Assembly (NCBI RefSeq): GCF_000986865.1 | Contig: NZ_LAVS01000086.1 | Span: 77,487-141,486 of the forward strand | Length of the DNA: 64,000 nt | Reading direction: 5' to 3' | Source: Rheinheimera mesophila | GTDB taxonomy: Bacteria > Pseudomonadota > Gammaproteobacteria > Enterobacterales > Alteromonadaceae | Shown here: positions 27,723 to 36,652 of the stretch, one piece after another | Layout: the number at the start of each line of letters is the position of its first letter | Position numbering within the stretch: position 1 is the stretch's first letter | Notes under the pieces: generated by a model | The model's input: the letters and a program-made list of their open reading frames with translations, nothing else | Told to the model about the DNA's origin: nothing | Database searches by the model: none | Made by a program: the position numbers and the translations under genes

Positions 27723-27737
27723 TTCAATCTCCCTCCC

Positions 27738-27759
27738 TGGTGGGGCCTCAGCCCCACCA
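27738..27759 (+). other. Intercistronic hairpin between adaptor and pump
   Basis: TGGTGGGGC-ctca-GCCCCACCA forms a perfect 9-base stem with no T run. It lies in the 69-base gap and could stabilise the adaptor mRNA or reduce read-through into the pump genes. Confidence 0.6.
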
Positions 27760-27791
27760 TCCATAATAAAGATAAAATTAAGGGATCCTCT

Positions 27792-30700
27792 ATGAAACTC
27801 GTGGATACAGCCGTTGCACGTCCAGTCACTATGTGGATGTTCACTTTAGGTATTATGTTATTTGGCCTGGTCGCTATGGGGCGACTGGCCGTCAATTTAC
27901 TGCCAGATTTGTCATACCCCACCTTAACCATCCGCACTGAATACGCGGGTGCTGCGCCGGCCGAAGTGGAGCAGTTAGTCAGCAAGCCAATTGAAGAAGC
28001 TGTAGGTATTGTCAAAGGCATTCGTAAAGTGCATTCCGTCTCCAGGGCTGGCCGTTCTGATGTGATTATGGAATTTGAATGGGGCTCGGATATGGATCTG
28101 GCAGGCCTTGAAGTGCGCGAGAAAATCGACGTGCTGTACCTGCCTTTGGATGTGAAAAAGCCGTTATTACTGCGCTTTAATCCAAATTTAGACCCTGTAG
28201 TGCGTCTGGCGTTAAGCCGCGATGAGAAACAAGATTTAACACCAGCCCAACTGGTGAGCTTACGTACTTTTGCCGAAGAAGATTTACGCCGTCGTTTAGA
28301 ATCTCTGGCTGGTGTAGCCGCAGTGCGGCCTGATGGTGGTTTAACTCAGGAAATTCAAATTCTGATCGACAACGAAAAACTCAGCCAGTTAAAGCTGGAT
28401 ATCAGCACCATCAATCAGCGGTTAAAAGAGCAAAACATTAATCAGGCCGGTGGCCGTTTAGAAACCGGCAGCCATGATTATTTAGTCCGTACCATTAACC
28501 AGTTCGCCAATCTGGAGCAAATTCGCAATTTGTATATCGCCAAAGTCGGTGAAAGCCAAATTCGGTTGTCCGACATTGCCGAAATCCGTGACTCTTTTGT
28601 CGACCGTCAAAGCATTACTTATGTACAGGGTAAAGAAGCGATAGAAATTGCGATTTACAAAGAGGGTGATGCCAACACGGTACAGGTAGCGAAAACTGTC
28701 ACAGCCAAGCTGGAAGACTTACAAAAAAATCTGCCTGCTGGTTATCAGTTAACTTTAGTCTACGACCAATCCACATTTATTAAACAAGCCATAGATGAAG
28801 TGAAATCCGCCGCTGTGGAAGGCGGTATTCTGGCGATGATAGTGCTGTATTTGTTCCTACGGAATGTCTGGACCACCCTGGTGATCTCGATTTCTATTCC
28901 GCTGTCGGTCATTGCCACCTTTAACCTGATGTATGGGCAGGATATCAGCTTAAATATTATGAGCTTAGGCGGTATAGCCCTGGCTATAGGTATGCTGGTG
29001 GATAACGCTATAGTGGTATTGGAGAATATAGCCCGCTACAAAGAGCAGGGCATGGCTCCGATGGATGCGGCGAAAAAAGGCGCCAGTGAAGTAGCGATGG
29101 CCATTACCGCTTCAACCTTAACCACAGTGGCGGTGTTTTTCCCGCTGGTGTTTGTCGAAGGCGTGGCCGGTCAGTTGTTTAAAGATCAGGCCTTAACCGT
29201 CACTTATGCCTTATTGGCATCTTTGCTGGTGGCTTTAACCCTTATTCCTGCTATGGCAGCGCGTGAGCGCACCAGTTCAGCTACAGCTATCACTTCGAAC
29301 ACCGAATCAACAAAACTATCCATGAAACCATCGCGCTGGTATTTATGGCCGCTGGTACCCTTTCATCTGCTGTATCTGGGCGTGCGTTTGGTATTTTTAG
29401 GCTTATTTACGCTCTTCACTGTTCTGTTTCGTGCTGTCGCTAAAGGTTTAAGTTTTATCTTTAACCCACTGCTGAACATAGTGCAGGCTTTTTTACGGGC
29501 GCTGGAATCAGGTTATCGCGCTGTGTTAACTGCCGCCTTACGCGCCAAAGCTTTGGTACTGTCTGCTACTATTGGCCTTACCGCGCTGATTTATTCGCTG
29601 ATCCCGGGTTTAGGTTTTGACGTGATCCCCAGCATGAGTCAGGGTGAGTTTTATGTCGAAGTGCAACTGCCTGTCGGTAGCGCGATAGAACGCACCGACA
29701 AGGTATTAAAACAACTGGCGGATGTGGCCTCACTGCAACCTGAAATTGATCGTAGTTATGCCCAGGCAGGTACGGGTCAGCAAATGACGGTGGATCCTAA
29801 TGTCGGCGGCAGCCATTGGGGCCGGTTAAATATTATTTTAAAAGACAGTGCGACCAGGGCGGATGAAGAGCGTTTAATTCAACTGTTCCGTGATGCGGTC
29901 AGCACCATGCCGGATCTGACGGCGAAAATAGACAGACCAGAGCTGTTTAGCTTCAGTACGCCACTGGAAATCGAATTGTCCGGCCATGATTTAACCAGCT
30001 TAAAAGCCACCTCGGATCAACTGGTCAAAGCCCTGGCTGCCAATGACAGATTTACCGATATTAAAAGTTCGTTACGCTCAGGCCAGCCGGAAATTACCTT
30101 GCATTTCCACCACGACAGGTTATCTCAGTTGGGTTTAACTGCGGCGGATGTGTCGAAACGGGTGGCAAATTACATAGGTGGCGAAGTAGCGGGCCAGTAT
30201 TCGATTAACGATCGTAAAGTTGATATCCGGGTGCGTCTGGCGGAGAACTTCCGTAACTCAGAGCAACAACTGTCGCACATTATCATTAACCCAAACAGCG
30301 AAAAACCACTGCCTTTGTCTGCAGTCGCTGACATTAAACGTGAAGTAGGCCCAAGCGAAATTACCCGTATTGGTCAACAACGTGTGGCTTTGGTGAGCGC
30401 TAATTTAGCTTACGGCGACCTGGAGCAGGCCACAGCAGCAGCCAAAGCTGTATTGGCTCAGCTGAATTTGCCTTATGGTGTTGGCGCTACTATTGTCGGT
30501 CAAAGTGAAGAGATGGAACGTTCCTTTAATTCCCTGATGATGGCATTGCTGTTAGCGGTGTTTCTGGTCTATCTGGTGATGGCGTCGCAGTTTGAAAACC
30601 TGCTGCAACCTTTGCTGATTTTATTTACCGTGCCTTTGGCTGGTGCTGGTGCTGTGCTTGGTTTGTGGTTAACCGGCACCCGGGTTTCCGTCATCGTGTT

Positions 30701-31031
30701 TATTGGTTTGATTATGCTGGCCGGTATAGTGGTGAACAACGCCATAGTGCTGATTGACCGTATTAATCAGCTCCGCGCTGAGGGCATGGCCGTGTCGGAC
30801 GCTATAGTCGAAGCGGGGGCCACCCGTTTACGCCCTGTACTAATGACGACTTTAACTACAGTGCTGGGTTTACTGCCTATGATACTGGGCAGCAGTGATG
30901 GCGCAGAAATCCGCGCTCCCATGGCCATTACGGTGATTTGGGGTTTAAGCCTGTCAACCTTGCTGACGCTGGTATTTATTCCTGTGTTGTACCGCCTGAC
31001 AGCGCGTGACGTGCAACCGGCTAAGGAGTAA
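27792..31031 (+). CDS. RND efflux pump inner-membrane subunit 1 (HAE1-type)
   Basis: A 1079-residue AcrB-like proton antiporter with two repeats of six helices and two large periplasmic domains. Helix 4 carries GIALAIGMLVDNAIVVLENI, so one of the two AcrB aspartates is Asn here. The second repeat has GLIMLAGIVVNNAIVLIDRI. An unusual segment at about 495-580 after helix 6 contains a Ser/Thr-rich stretch and extra hydrophobic residues (WPLVPFHLLYLGVRLVFLGL), making it longer than typical. Substrate unknown. The second pump begins four bases after its stop. Confidence 0.92.
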   Translation: MKLVDTAVARPVTMWMFTLGIMLFGLVAMGRLAVNLLPDLSYPTLTIRTEYAGAAPAEVEQLVSKPIEEAVGIVKGIRKVHSVSRAGRSDVIMEFEWGSDMDLAGLEVREKIDVLYLPLDVKKPLLLRFNPNLDPVVRLALSRDEKQDLTPAQLVSLRTFAEEDLRRRLESLAGVAAVRPDGGLTQEIQILIDNEKLSQLKLDISTINQRLKEQNINQAGGRLETGSHDYLVRTINQFANLEQIRNLYIAKVGESQIRLSDIAEIRDSFVDRQSITYVQGKEAIEIAIYKEGDANTVQVAKTVTAKLEDLQKNLPAGYQLTLVYDQSTFIKQAIDEVKSAAVEGGILAMIVLYLFLRNVWTTLVISISIPLSVIATFNLMYGQDISLNIMSLGGIALAIGMLVDNAIVVLENIARYKEQGMAPMDAAKKGASEVAMAITASTLTTVAVFFPLVFVEGVAGQLFKDQALTVTYALLASLLVALTLIPAMAARERTSSATAITSNTESTKLSMKPSRWYLWPLVPFHLLYLGVRLVFLGLFTLFTVLFRAVAKGLSFIFNPLLNIVQAFLRALESGYRAVLTAALRAKALVLSATIGLTALIYSLIPGLGFDVIPSMSQGEFYVEVQLPVGSAIERTDKVLKQLADVASLQPEIDRSYAQAGTGQQMTVDPNVGGSHWGRLNIILKDSATRADEERLIQLFRDAVSTMPDLTAKIDRPELFSFSTPLEIELSGHDLTSLKATSDQLVKALAANDRFTDIKSSLRSGQPEITLHFHHDRLSQLGLTAADVSKRVANYIGGEVAGQYSINDRKVDIRVRLAENFRNSEQQLSHIIINPNSEKPLPLSAVADIKREVGPSEITRIGQQRVALVSANLAYGDLEQATAAAKAVLAQLNLPYGVGATIVGQSEEMERSFNSLMMALLLAVFLVYLVMASQFENLLQPLLILFTVPLAGAGAVLGLWLTGTRVSVIVFIGLIMLAGIVVNNAIVLIDRINQLRAEGMAVSDAIVEAGATRLRPVLMTTLTTVLGLLPMILGSSDGAEIRAPMAITVIWGLSLSTLLTLVFIPVLYRLTARDVQPAKE

Positions 31032-31035
31032 GACT

Positions 31036-34000
31036 ATGGATCATCAACCTTTAGCCATCACCCGTTTTGCCTTAACCCGGCCTGTGACTTTATGTATGTT
31101 GTTTTTGTCCTTGCTGGTGTTTGGTGTAATCGCGAGCAGAATGTTGCCACTGGAGAAATTCCCTGGCATCGATATACCGGAAATTTATGTGCATGTGCCT
31201 TATCCCAATGCCACACCCAGCGAAACCGAGCGTTTGATCACCCGGCCAGTGGAAGAAGCGCTGGCCACAGTAACCGGCATTAAAAAGATGCGCAGTTTTT
31301 CTAAAGAAGACGGTGCCGATATTTCGCTGGAATTTAACTGGGAAGAAGACATCAATACCAAAAGTATTGAAGTGCGCGAGCGTTTAGACAATATGCGTCA
31401 CCTGTTGCCACGCGATGTAGAGCGGGTGATGGTGTATCAGTTTAATACCGCTGATATGCCTATTTTCCAGTTGCGTATTTCCAGTGAACGCGATTTAGCC
31501 ATGGCCTACGACTTACTGGAGCGGGTGATTAAACGCCCGCTGGAGCGGGTGCCTGGTGTATCGAAAGTCGAGCTGTATGGCGTGGATAAACGTCAGGTAA
31601 CGATTCGCCTTGACCCACAACGGATGCGCAATTTGCAGGTCGACCCGGTGCAGTTAGTGCAATTATTGCAGGCCAGCAATTTTGCCATGACAGCAGGCGA
31701 GTTGCGTAACCCCAGCGAAAGTATTCTGGTGAAACCTGTTGGCGAATTTGCCAGTCTGGATGAGATCCGCGCTTTGCCCATTCGTGCCGGTTTAACTTTA
31801 GGCGCAGTGGCTGATGTGATGCTGGAGCTACCCAAACGTATTGAGGGCCGGCATTTGCATCAAACTTATGCGGTCGGCATGAACGTATTTAAAGAATCAA
31901 ACGCCAATCTGGTGGATGTATCCCGCGCTGCTATTGCTGTGGTGGATGCAGCGGGCAAAGATCCGGCCTTTAACGGTATCAATTTATTCCTGATGGACGA
32001 TACCGCCAAAGGTGTGACGGATTCTTTGTCGAACCTGCTAGGCTCCGGTGCTATGGGCGCTTTATTATCCTTTGGTGTGTTGTATTTGTTCTTACGCCAT
32101 ATTCCAACTACGTTAGTGGTGGTGCTGTCTGTGCCTGTGTCTATTGCTATCACTTTGGGCGCTATGTATTTCCTCGGTTACAGCTTAAATATATTGAGTA
32201 TGATGGGGCTGATGCTGGCGGTGGGTATGCTGGTGGATAACTCTGTGGTGGTAACTGAAAGTATCTTCCGCGAACGCGCGGCCGACGCTGATACCAAAAG
32301 AGCGACAGAGTTAGGTGTGCATCGGGTTAGTCTGGCGGTACTGGCCGGTACTGCCACCACGGCTATTGTGTTTTTACCCAATATTATTGGCCAGAAAGTG
32401 GATGTGACTGTGTTTTTAGAACACGTTGCTATAGCTATCACTATAGCCCTGGGGGTGTCTTTGCTGATGGCTTTGACATTAATTCCTTTTTTAACCACCA
32501 AAATTAAGCAAATCCACAGCTCAGACAATGCAGCACCAAGCAAAGTTGATAAGTTTTATAGCCGCTGTTTACGTTGGGTGATGGCATCACCAAAAGCAGC
32601 CACCGGCATCGCTTTCTTATTGCTGTTCAGTATTGCTATTCCGTTAAGCCAGGTGTCTGGTGGTGACGATGATGACGGCGACAGCAACAGAGCTTTTCTG
32701 AACTACAACGTGCAGGGCAATTACAATCTGGCCGAGGTAGAGCATGAAGTAAAGCGGATGGAAGCCTACTTATATCAGCACAAAGACGAGTATGAAATTG
32801 AGTCTGTGTACAGCTATTACACCGCCAATCATGCGATGTCGATCATTATGTTTAACGATCCACTGGTAAAACCTGTCTCTGAAATTAAGGAAGCTATTCG
32901 CAAAGGCTGGCCACAGCTAGTGCGCTCACAACCCAGTTTTGGCTGGAGTGATAACGGCGGTGGTATGCAGGTGCATTTATCTGGCCCTTCGACTGAAATG
33001 CTGACTAAATTAGCCGCCGATATTGTGCCGGTGATTTCGCAAATTAAAGGGCTGGAAGACGTGCGCTCTGAAATTGCCGATGGCCAGTTTGAAATGCAAA
33101 TTCAGCTGAACAATGAAGAGTTACAACGTCAGGGCCTGGATGCCAGCGAAGTGGCGCAAGCTGTCACTTTAGCCTTGCGTGGCACCAACTTACGCACCTT
33201 CCGCTCTGACGAGCAGGGCGAGGTACAGCTTCGGGTGTTGTATGACGAAAAAGTCAGCCATTCACCGGCTGAACTGGCGGCTATTCCTGTGCTGGTAAAA
33301 GACAATGTAGTCATTACCTTAGCGCAAGTGGCTGAACTGAAAGTAGAGCCCCGGTTGTCGGAAATCCGCCGCTTTAACCGTCAGACTACGCTTGCCATTG
33401 GTATGAATATGAATAAAGACCTGACGATGGACAAAGCCCGTGAGGAGCTGACGAAAAGATTGAATCAACTGCAGTTACCGGCAGGTTATGCCTGGTCCTT
33501 TGAAGGCAGCTTCCAGTATCAGGATGAGGCGCAGGGCATTATGCAAATCAATATGTTGCTGGCGGTGGCAATGATTTATCTGGTGATGGCGGCTCTGTTT
33601 GAGTCCTTGATTATGCCAACCGCTGTCATTGGCTCCTTATTGTTCTCTTTTGTTGGCGTGTTTTGGGCCTTTTTATTCACCGGCACTTCGATGGGTATTA
33701 TGGGCATGATAGGCATGCTGGTGCTGATGGGCATCGTAGTAAACAACGGTATAGTGCTGGTGGACCGCATCAATCAACTGCGTAACGAACAGCCGGATGC
33801 CGAGCTTGTGCCACTGATTATCGAAGCCTGTGAAGCACGGTTACGGCCTATTCTGATGACGGTATCCACTACTGTTTTAGGTTTATTACCACTGGCCTTT
33901 GGTGACGCCAACATCGGCGGCGACGGCCCAAGTTATGCGCCTATGGCCATTGCCATCATAGGTGGTTTGGTGTTCTCCACCTTAACCAGTTTATTGCTGG

Positions 34001-34101
34001 TGCCATTAACTTACTGGGGCTTAATCCGCTTTAACATCCGCTGGTCCGGCTTTTTGGCCAAAGCCAGAGTGCTGGCGAATAAGGTGATTACAGCAAATTA
34101 G
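31036..34101 (+). CDS. RND efflux pump inner-membrane subunit 2 (HAE1-type)
   Basis: A second, diverged RND transporter of 1021 residues. It has VGMLVDNSVVVTESI in helix 4 (again Asp-Asn), a short Asp-rich loop (SGGDDDDGDSN, about 545) at the start of the second periplasmic domain, and GMIGMLVLMGIVVNNGIVLVDRI in helix 10. AAGGAG is well placed for ATG 31036; the frame start at 31006 lies inside the previous gene. Paired unequal pumps with one adaptor recall MdtBC, which act as heteromultimers; that parallel is inference. Confidence 0.92.
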   Translation: MDHQPLAITRFALTRPVTLCMLFLSLLVFGVIASRMLPLEKFPGIDIPEIYVHVPYPNATPSETERLITRPVEEALATVTGIKKMRSFSKEDGADISLEFNWEEDINTKSIEVRERLDNMRHLLPRDVERVMVYQFNTADMPIFQLRISSERDLAMAYDLLERVIKRPLERVPGVSKVELYGVDKRQVTIRLDPQRMRNLQVDPVQLVQLLQASNFAMTAGELRNPSESILVKPVGEFASLDEIRALPIRAGLTLGAVADVMLELPKRIEGRHLHQTYAVGMNVFKESNANLVDVSRAAIAVVDAAGKDPAFNGINLFLMDDTAKGVTDSLSNLLGSGAMGALLSFGVLYLFLRHIPTTLVVVLSVPVSIAITLGAMYFLGYSLNILSMMGLMLAVGMLVDNSVVVTESIFRERAADADTKRATELGVHRVSLAVLAGTATTAIVFLPNIIGQKVDVTVFLEHVAIAITIALGVSLLMALTLIPFLTTKIKQIHSSDNAAPSKVDKFYSRCLRWVMASPKAATGIAFLLLFSIAIPLSQVSGGDDDDGDSNRAFLNYNVQGNYNLAEVEHEVKRMEAYLYQHKDEYEIESVYSYYTANHAMSIIMFNDPLVKPVSEIKEAIRKGWPQLVRSQPSFGWSDNGGGMQVHLSGPSTEMLTKLAADIVPVISQIKGLEDVRSEIADGQFEMQIQLNNEELQRQGLDASEVAQAVTLALRGTNLRTFRSDEQGEVQLRVLYDEKVSHSPAELAAIPVLVKDNVVITLAQVAELKVEPRLSEIRRFNRQTTLAIGMNMNKDLTMDKAREELTKRLNQLQLPAGYAWSFEGSFQYQDEAQGIMQINMLLAVAMIYLVMAALFESLIMPTAVIGSLLFSFVGVFWAFLFTGTSMGIMGMIGMLVLMGIVVNNGIVLVDRINQLRNEQPDAELVPLIIEACEARLRPILMTVSTTVLGLLPLAFGDANIGGDGPSYAPMAIAIIGGLVFSTLTSLLLVPLTYWGLIRFNIRWSGFLAKARVLANKVITAN

Positions 34102-34120
34102 TTGTGCTTTAGTTGGAAGT

Positions 34121-34150
34121 AAAAAGCAGGCCAAAACAGCCTGCTTTTTG
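34121..34150 (+). terminator. Terminator of the RND operon
   Basis: AAAAAGCAGGC-caaaaca-GCCTGCTTTTT: an 11-base perfect stem ending in five T, 20 bases after the second pump. Confidence 0.9.
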
Positions 34151-34174
34151 CTTTAATACTCACTAAATTTAAAG

Positions 34175-34420
34175 CGTTTCGCCGCTGGCGAGATACTTTC
34201 TTTTGCTTCGCCAAAAGAAAGTATCCAAAGAAAAGGCGACCCCAGGTCGCAGCGAAAGCCCGGCCCAAAATCGTGCGTCCAAGGCGGCTGGGCAACTCGC
34301 TCGTCGCTACCGCTCCTCACTCAGACACTCCCAGCCTTAAAACCTTGGCCACCCAATTTTGTCCGGCTCGCGCCCCAATGGGGGATTTGGTGCCAGTAGT
34401 TGGTATGGTTTTTTTATTAT
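34175..34420. repeat. Dispersed non-coding repeat element (candidate)
   Basis: The stretch contains a 14-base inverted repeat, GATACTTTCTTTTG (34192-34205) with its complement (34212-34225), followed by AAGAAAAGGCGACCCC and GCCCAAAATCGTGCG-type sequence. I recognise this combination as a multicopy sequence in many gammaproteobacterial genomes, often mis-called as small proteins (FFGYFLLAKQKK frames). Only one copy is in this window, so its repeat nature is from memory. From 34420 to 34670 I see nothing. Confidence 0.5.
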
Positions 34421-34680
34421 GTGCTACCAAAAAGAGCAAATTGCCGAAATAACGAATACCGCAAGATCTGCCCCGCAGTTTCAAGCAAAAAGCCGACTTT
34501 TTACTTTAAGGCTATATCTAAACCGAAGCCGCTTGTGCTTGAGTTAATTAAAGAACAACTACCGTACTGCTTGTCTGGATTTTGTCGGCCATAAATTTAC
34601 TGATTTCAGAAAAAACTGTTGAAATAGAGGTACATCAGCGTTAGTTTGGTTTGAGTAAAAATCATCAAAGAATGTGTGAC

Positions 34681-34766
34681 ACACGGTGTCAGGTCTTGCG
34701 TCTTGCCCTTTGAACGCAGCAACTACACACGGTGTCAGGTCTTGCGTCTTGCCCTTTGAACGCAGC
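34681..34766. repeat. Tandem 40-base direct repeat (RAYT-associated type)
   Basis: A 40-base unit beginning ACACGGTGTCAGGTCTTGCG is present twice without mismatch (34681-34720, 34727-34766) with a 6-base spacer. GGTGTCAGGTCTTGC is a sequence I associate with the ends of IS200-like/REP-associated transposase elements. No transposase is nearby, so this may be a remnant. Confidence 0.65.
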
Positions 34767-34847
34767 GGTGACCCTAAGCACAGTTTGACGATAGCGCAGA
34801 CAGAGCTTCCATCTGCGCCTTATCTGGCATAGGTGATTGAGCAGCGC

Positions 34848-35543
34848 TCAGAAGGATAAACGTACCCCCAGGTTCAGGGTGGTGATTTTTCCGTACTCGT
34901 AACCTGTTACCAGTGCTATGGTCGGCAGGACATACCAGCGTCCGTTTACACCGACCAGGACGTCGGATTCAAAGGGATCTGAACCGCTGGACGCGATCCC
35001 TCCAACCGAGGTGTAACGTGCATAACCCTGAAGCTGCAAAGTCGGGGTTGTTTGCCAGAGAGCACCAAGCTCCGCACCTATGCCGCTGTCGTCAGCGTCT
35101 ATATCCAGATTAAAACCCGCAGCGCGTGCATCCTTGAACTCGAGCTGGTCAAGGCTGAGCCGACCAAAGTAAGTCAACATATCCGACATAGGGTATTGAT
35201 ATCCCACACCTATGCGCCAGCGTTCAACATCGTACTCACCTGATACAGTGCTGGTGGCGCTGCGTATTTCAAGCTCTTGGCCAAGTGCTGCATACTCACC
35301 AAACAGATGCATCTGTGCTGCGAACTGCCAGGCCCCGCCAATAAATCCACCGCCATCCGCATCGCTTTCCAGATCGAAAGGGGTGTTTCCTGTGACCACT
35401 CCTGATGTCTCTATGTCATTGACAAAGCCGCCGACTATACCGCCCTCGAGGTAGGTAAAGCCGCTATCTTCTGCCTGAGCCATCGCTGGTCCAGCCAACG
35501 ATACTGCAATCATTCCTACAATCATTCTGTGATACTGAAACAT
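34848..35543 (-). CDS. Outer-membrane beta-barrel protein
   Basis: A 231-residue protein with a signal peptide ending at AMA and an OmpA/OmpW-like barrel: FTYLEGGIVGGFV, FGEYAALGQELEI, WRIGVGYQYPM, YFGRLSLDQLEF, IGAELGALWQTT, LQGYARYTSVGG, VLVGVNGRWYV and a final LNLGVRLSF. The terminal aromatic residue fits Bam recognition. No ligand is known. The gene is isolated among repeats and decayed sequence. Confidence 0.8.
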   Translation of the reverse strand: MFQYHRMIVGMIAVSLAGPAMAQAEDSGFTYLEGGIVGGFVNDIETSGVVTGNTPFDLESDADGGGFIGGAWQFAAQMHLFGEYAALGQELEIRSATSTVSGEYDVERWRIGVGYQYPMSDMLTYFGRLSLDQLEFKDARAAGFNLDIDADDSGIGAELGALWQTTPTLQLQGYARYTSVGGIASSGSDPFESDVLVGVNGRWYVLPTIALVTGYEYGKITTLNLGVRLSF

Positions 35544-35699
35544 GTGTCACCCCTGCATTATGAATTATCGACGTTCTGCTTCGAATGACTATAGCAGCTT
35601 GTCCGGCGACCTGATGTCAGTGTAGCTGAGGGGCATTAGTCTTGTTCTTTGCTTTTAAGTGAGGATTGATGTTTGCAAAAGACAGTGTGAGGACAGGCT

Positions 35700-35957
35700 G
35701 TTTTTGCGTCGCTATGGAGTTAAATTTGACAGCACAGATGGTATGAGACCGTCTATTTGATGGCTTCTGATATGAGGTAAGATTTCTGCGCGTTCGGCGC
35801 CAATCAAAGGTTGTTTTGTGAGTAACCAAAGTTGATTTTTAATAGCGGATAAGTAGTCGTCGGATTGCGCTTACCCCCACTGCTGAAGTCCGTATCGGTA
35901 GATGTCTTTCAGATCATTTTTAGCTGCAGGCGCAATGACGAGCTTATAAGCTGCCAT
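35700..35957 (-). pseudogene. parE: Decayed ParE toxin gene
   Basis: ATG 35957 lies 4 bases after the parD stop and reads MAAYKLVIAPAAKNDLKDIY then RYGLQQWG, a clear ParE N-terminus, before an in-frame TAA at 35871-35873. The same frame continues past the stop with AQSDDYLSAIKNQLWLLTKQ and PLIGAERAEILPHIRSH, which is ParE-like. It then loses frame; a shifted frame and a remnant LHSDA near 35700 correspond to the family C-terminus (VLHSRQD). At least two lesions are therefore present. The 28-residue product cannot form the toxin fold. Confidence 0.85.
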
Positions 35958-35961
35958 GTGT

Positions 35962-36219
35962 TCAACTTTTTACGACGTCAAACAATGAATCCAGCATAGC
36001 TTGTGACTCAATGCTAATGCCTTCACCACTGTCCAATTGATCTGTGCCAATTTTCAATTGATCGCGCAGCAGCGCAAGTTTCACCTGGTGGATCCAGTCT
36101 TCGTACGTGTCCATAAAACCTAATGCTTTGCGGATCACTTCACTGGCATTATTGTATAAGCCGCTTTCAACTTTGGATTTAATGCGAGACTCTAATTCGG
36201 GCGTCAGGGAGATATGCAT
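35962..36219 (-). CDS. parD: ParD-like antitoxin
   Basis: An 85-residue ribbon-helix-helix antitoxin: HISLTPELESRIKSKVESGLYNNASEVIRKALGFM is the DNA-binding domain, followed by an acidic, helical toxin-binding tail. It is intact although its partner toxin downstream is a pseudogene. TTGACA is present on the minus strand at 36276-36281 without a good -10. It may persist because it controls another promoter, or because decay has not yet reached it. Confidence 0.85.
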   Translation of the reverse strand: MHISLTPELESRIKSKVESGLYNNASEVIRKALGFMDTYEDWIHQVKLALLRDQLKIGTDQLDSGEGISIESQAMLDSLFDVVKS

Positions 36220-36385
36220 TATGAGCTCAAAAGATACATCTTAATCCAGGTCATGTTCGGATTGCCTACAAAGTTTGTCAATTTGTGTAGTCGGAGCTTT
36301 GCGGCATTTTACCACTGCTCCCTGACATCAAGCTGGTGCATAGCTGTAAGGTGTTTAGCGCAGTAGACGCTCTAAGCTTCAGGTG

Positions 36386-36565
36386 CTACTTCGTCGTTTC
36401 AGCCTGCAACTTTTCGAGTTGAGCCCACAACTCTTCTGCTTCTGCGGTTAAATCGGCAAATAAGCGCATATCACCTTTTCGCTGGGCGAGCATAGCTTGT
36501 TCAGCTTTGGCGTCGTATTGCTGGCGTAAGGCTTTGATTGGATCTCGTTTAAAGAAACTAAACAT
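36386..36565 (-). CDS. Small DUF6435-like protein
   Basis: A 59-residue soluble helical protein, MFSFFKRDPIKALRQQYDAK, then AEQAMLAQRKGDMRLFADLT, and an AEAEELWAQLEKL helix. The MFSFFKKDP start and the GD-R-(F/Y)A-L--AE core match small proteins I know as DUF6435. Function is unknown. It lies upstream of nothing obvious; the pntAB terminator is just beyond its start. Confidence 0.75.
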   Translation of the reverse strand: MFSFFKRDPIKALRQQYDAKAEQAMLAQRKGDMRLFADLTAEAEELWAQLEKLQAETTK

Positions 36566-36581
36566 GGGCTGGGCTCTTTGA

Positions 36582-36619
36582 ATAAAAAAGGACTGAGTGC
36601 AGTATCTACGCTCAGTCCT
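36582..36619 (-). terminator. Terminator of pntAB
   Basis: Read on the minus strand, AGGACTGAG pairs with CTCAGTCCT around a 13-base loop and is followed by TTTTTTATT. It lies 34 bases after the pntB stop. Confidence 0.85.
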
Positions 36620-36652
36620 GTTCGTTAGCTCACTAAAAACTGCAATTCAAAA

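Noticed and set aside
34098-34295. Small minus-strand protein containing FFGYFLLAKQKK
   Set aside because: It is a translation of the dispersed repeat and lies over the RND terminator.
35617-35829. Minus-strand frame of 70 codons
   Set aside because: Out of frame with the decayed parE that it overlaps; a by-product of the pseudogene.
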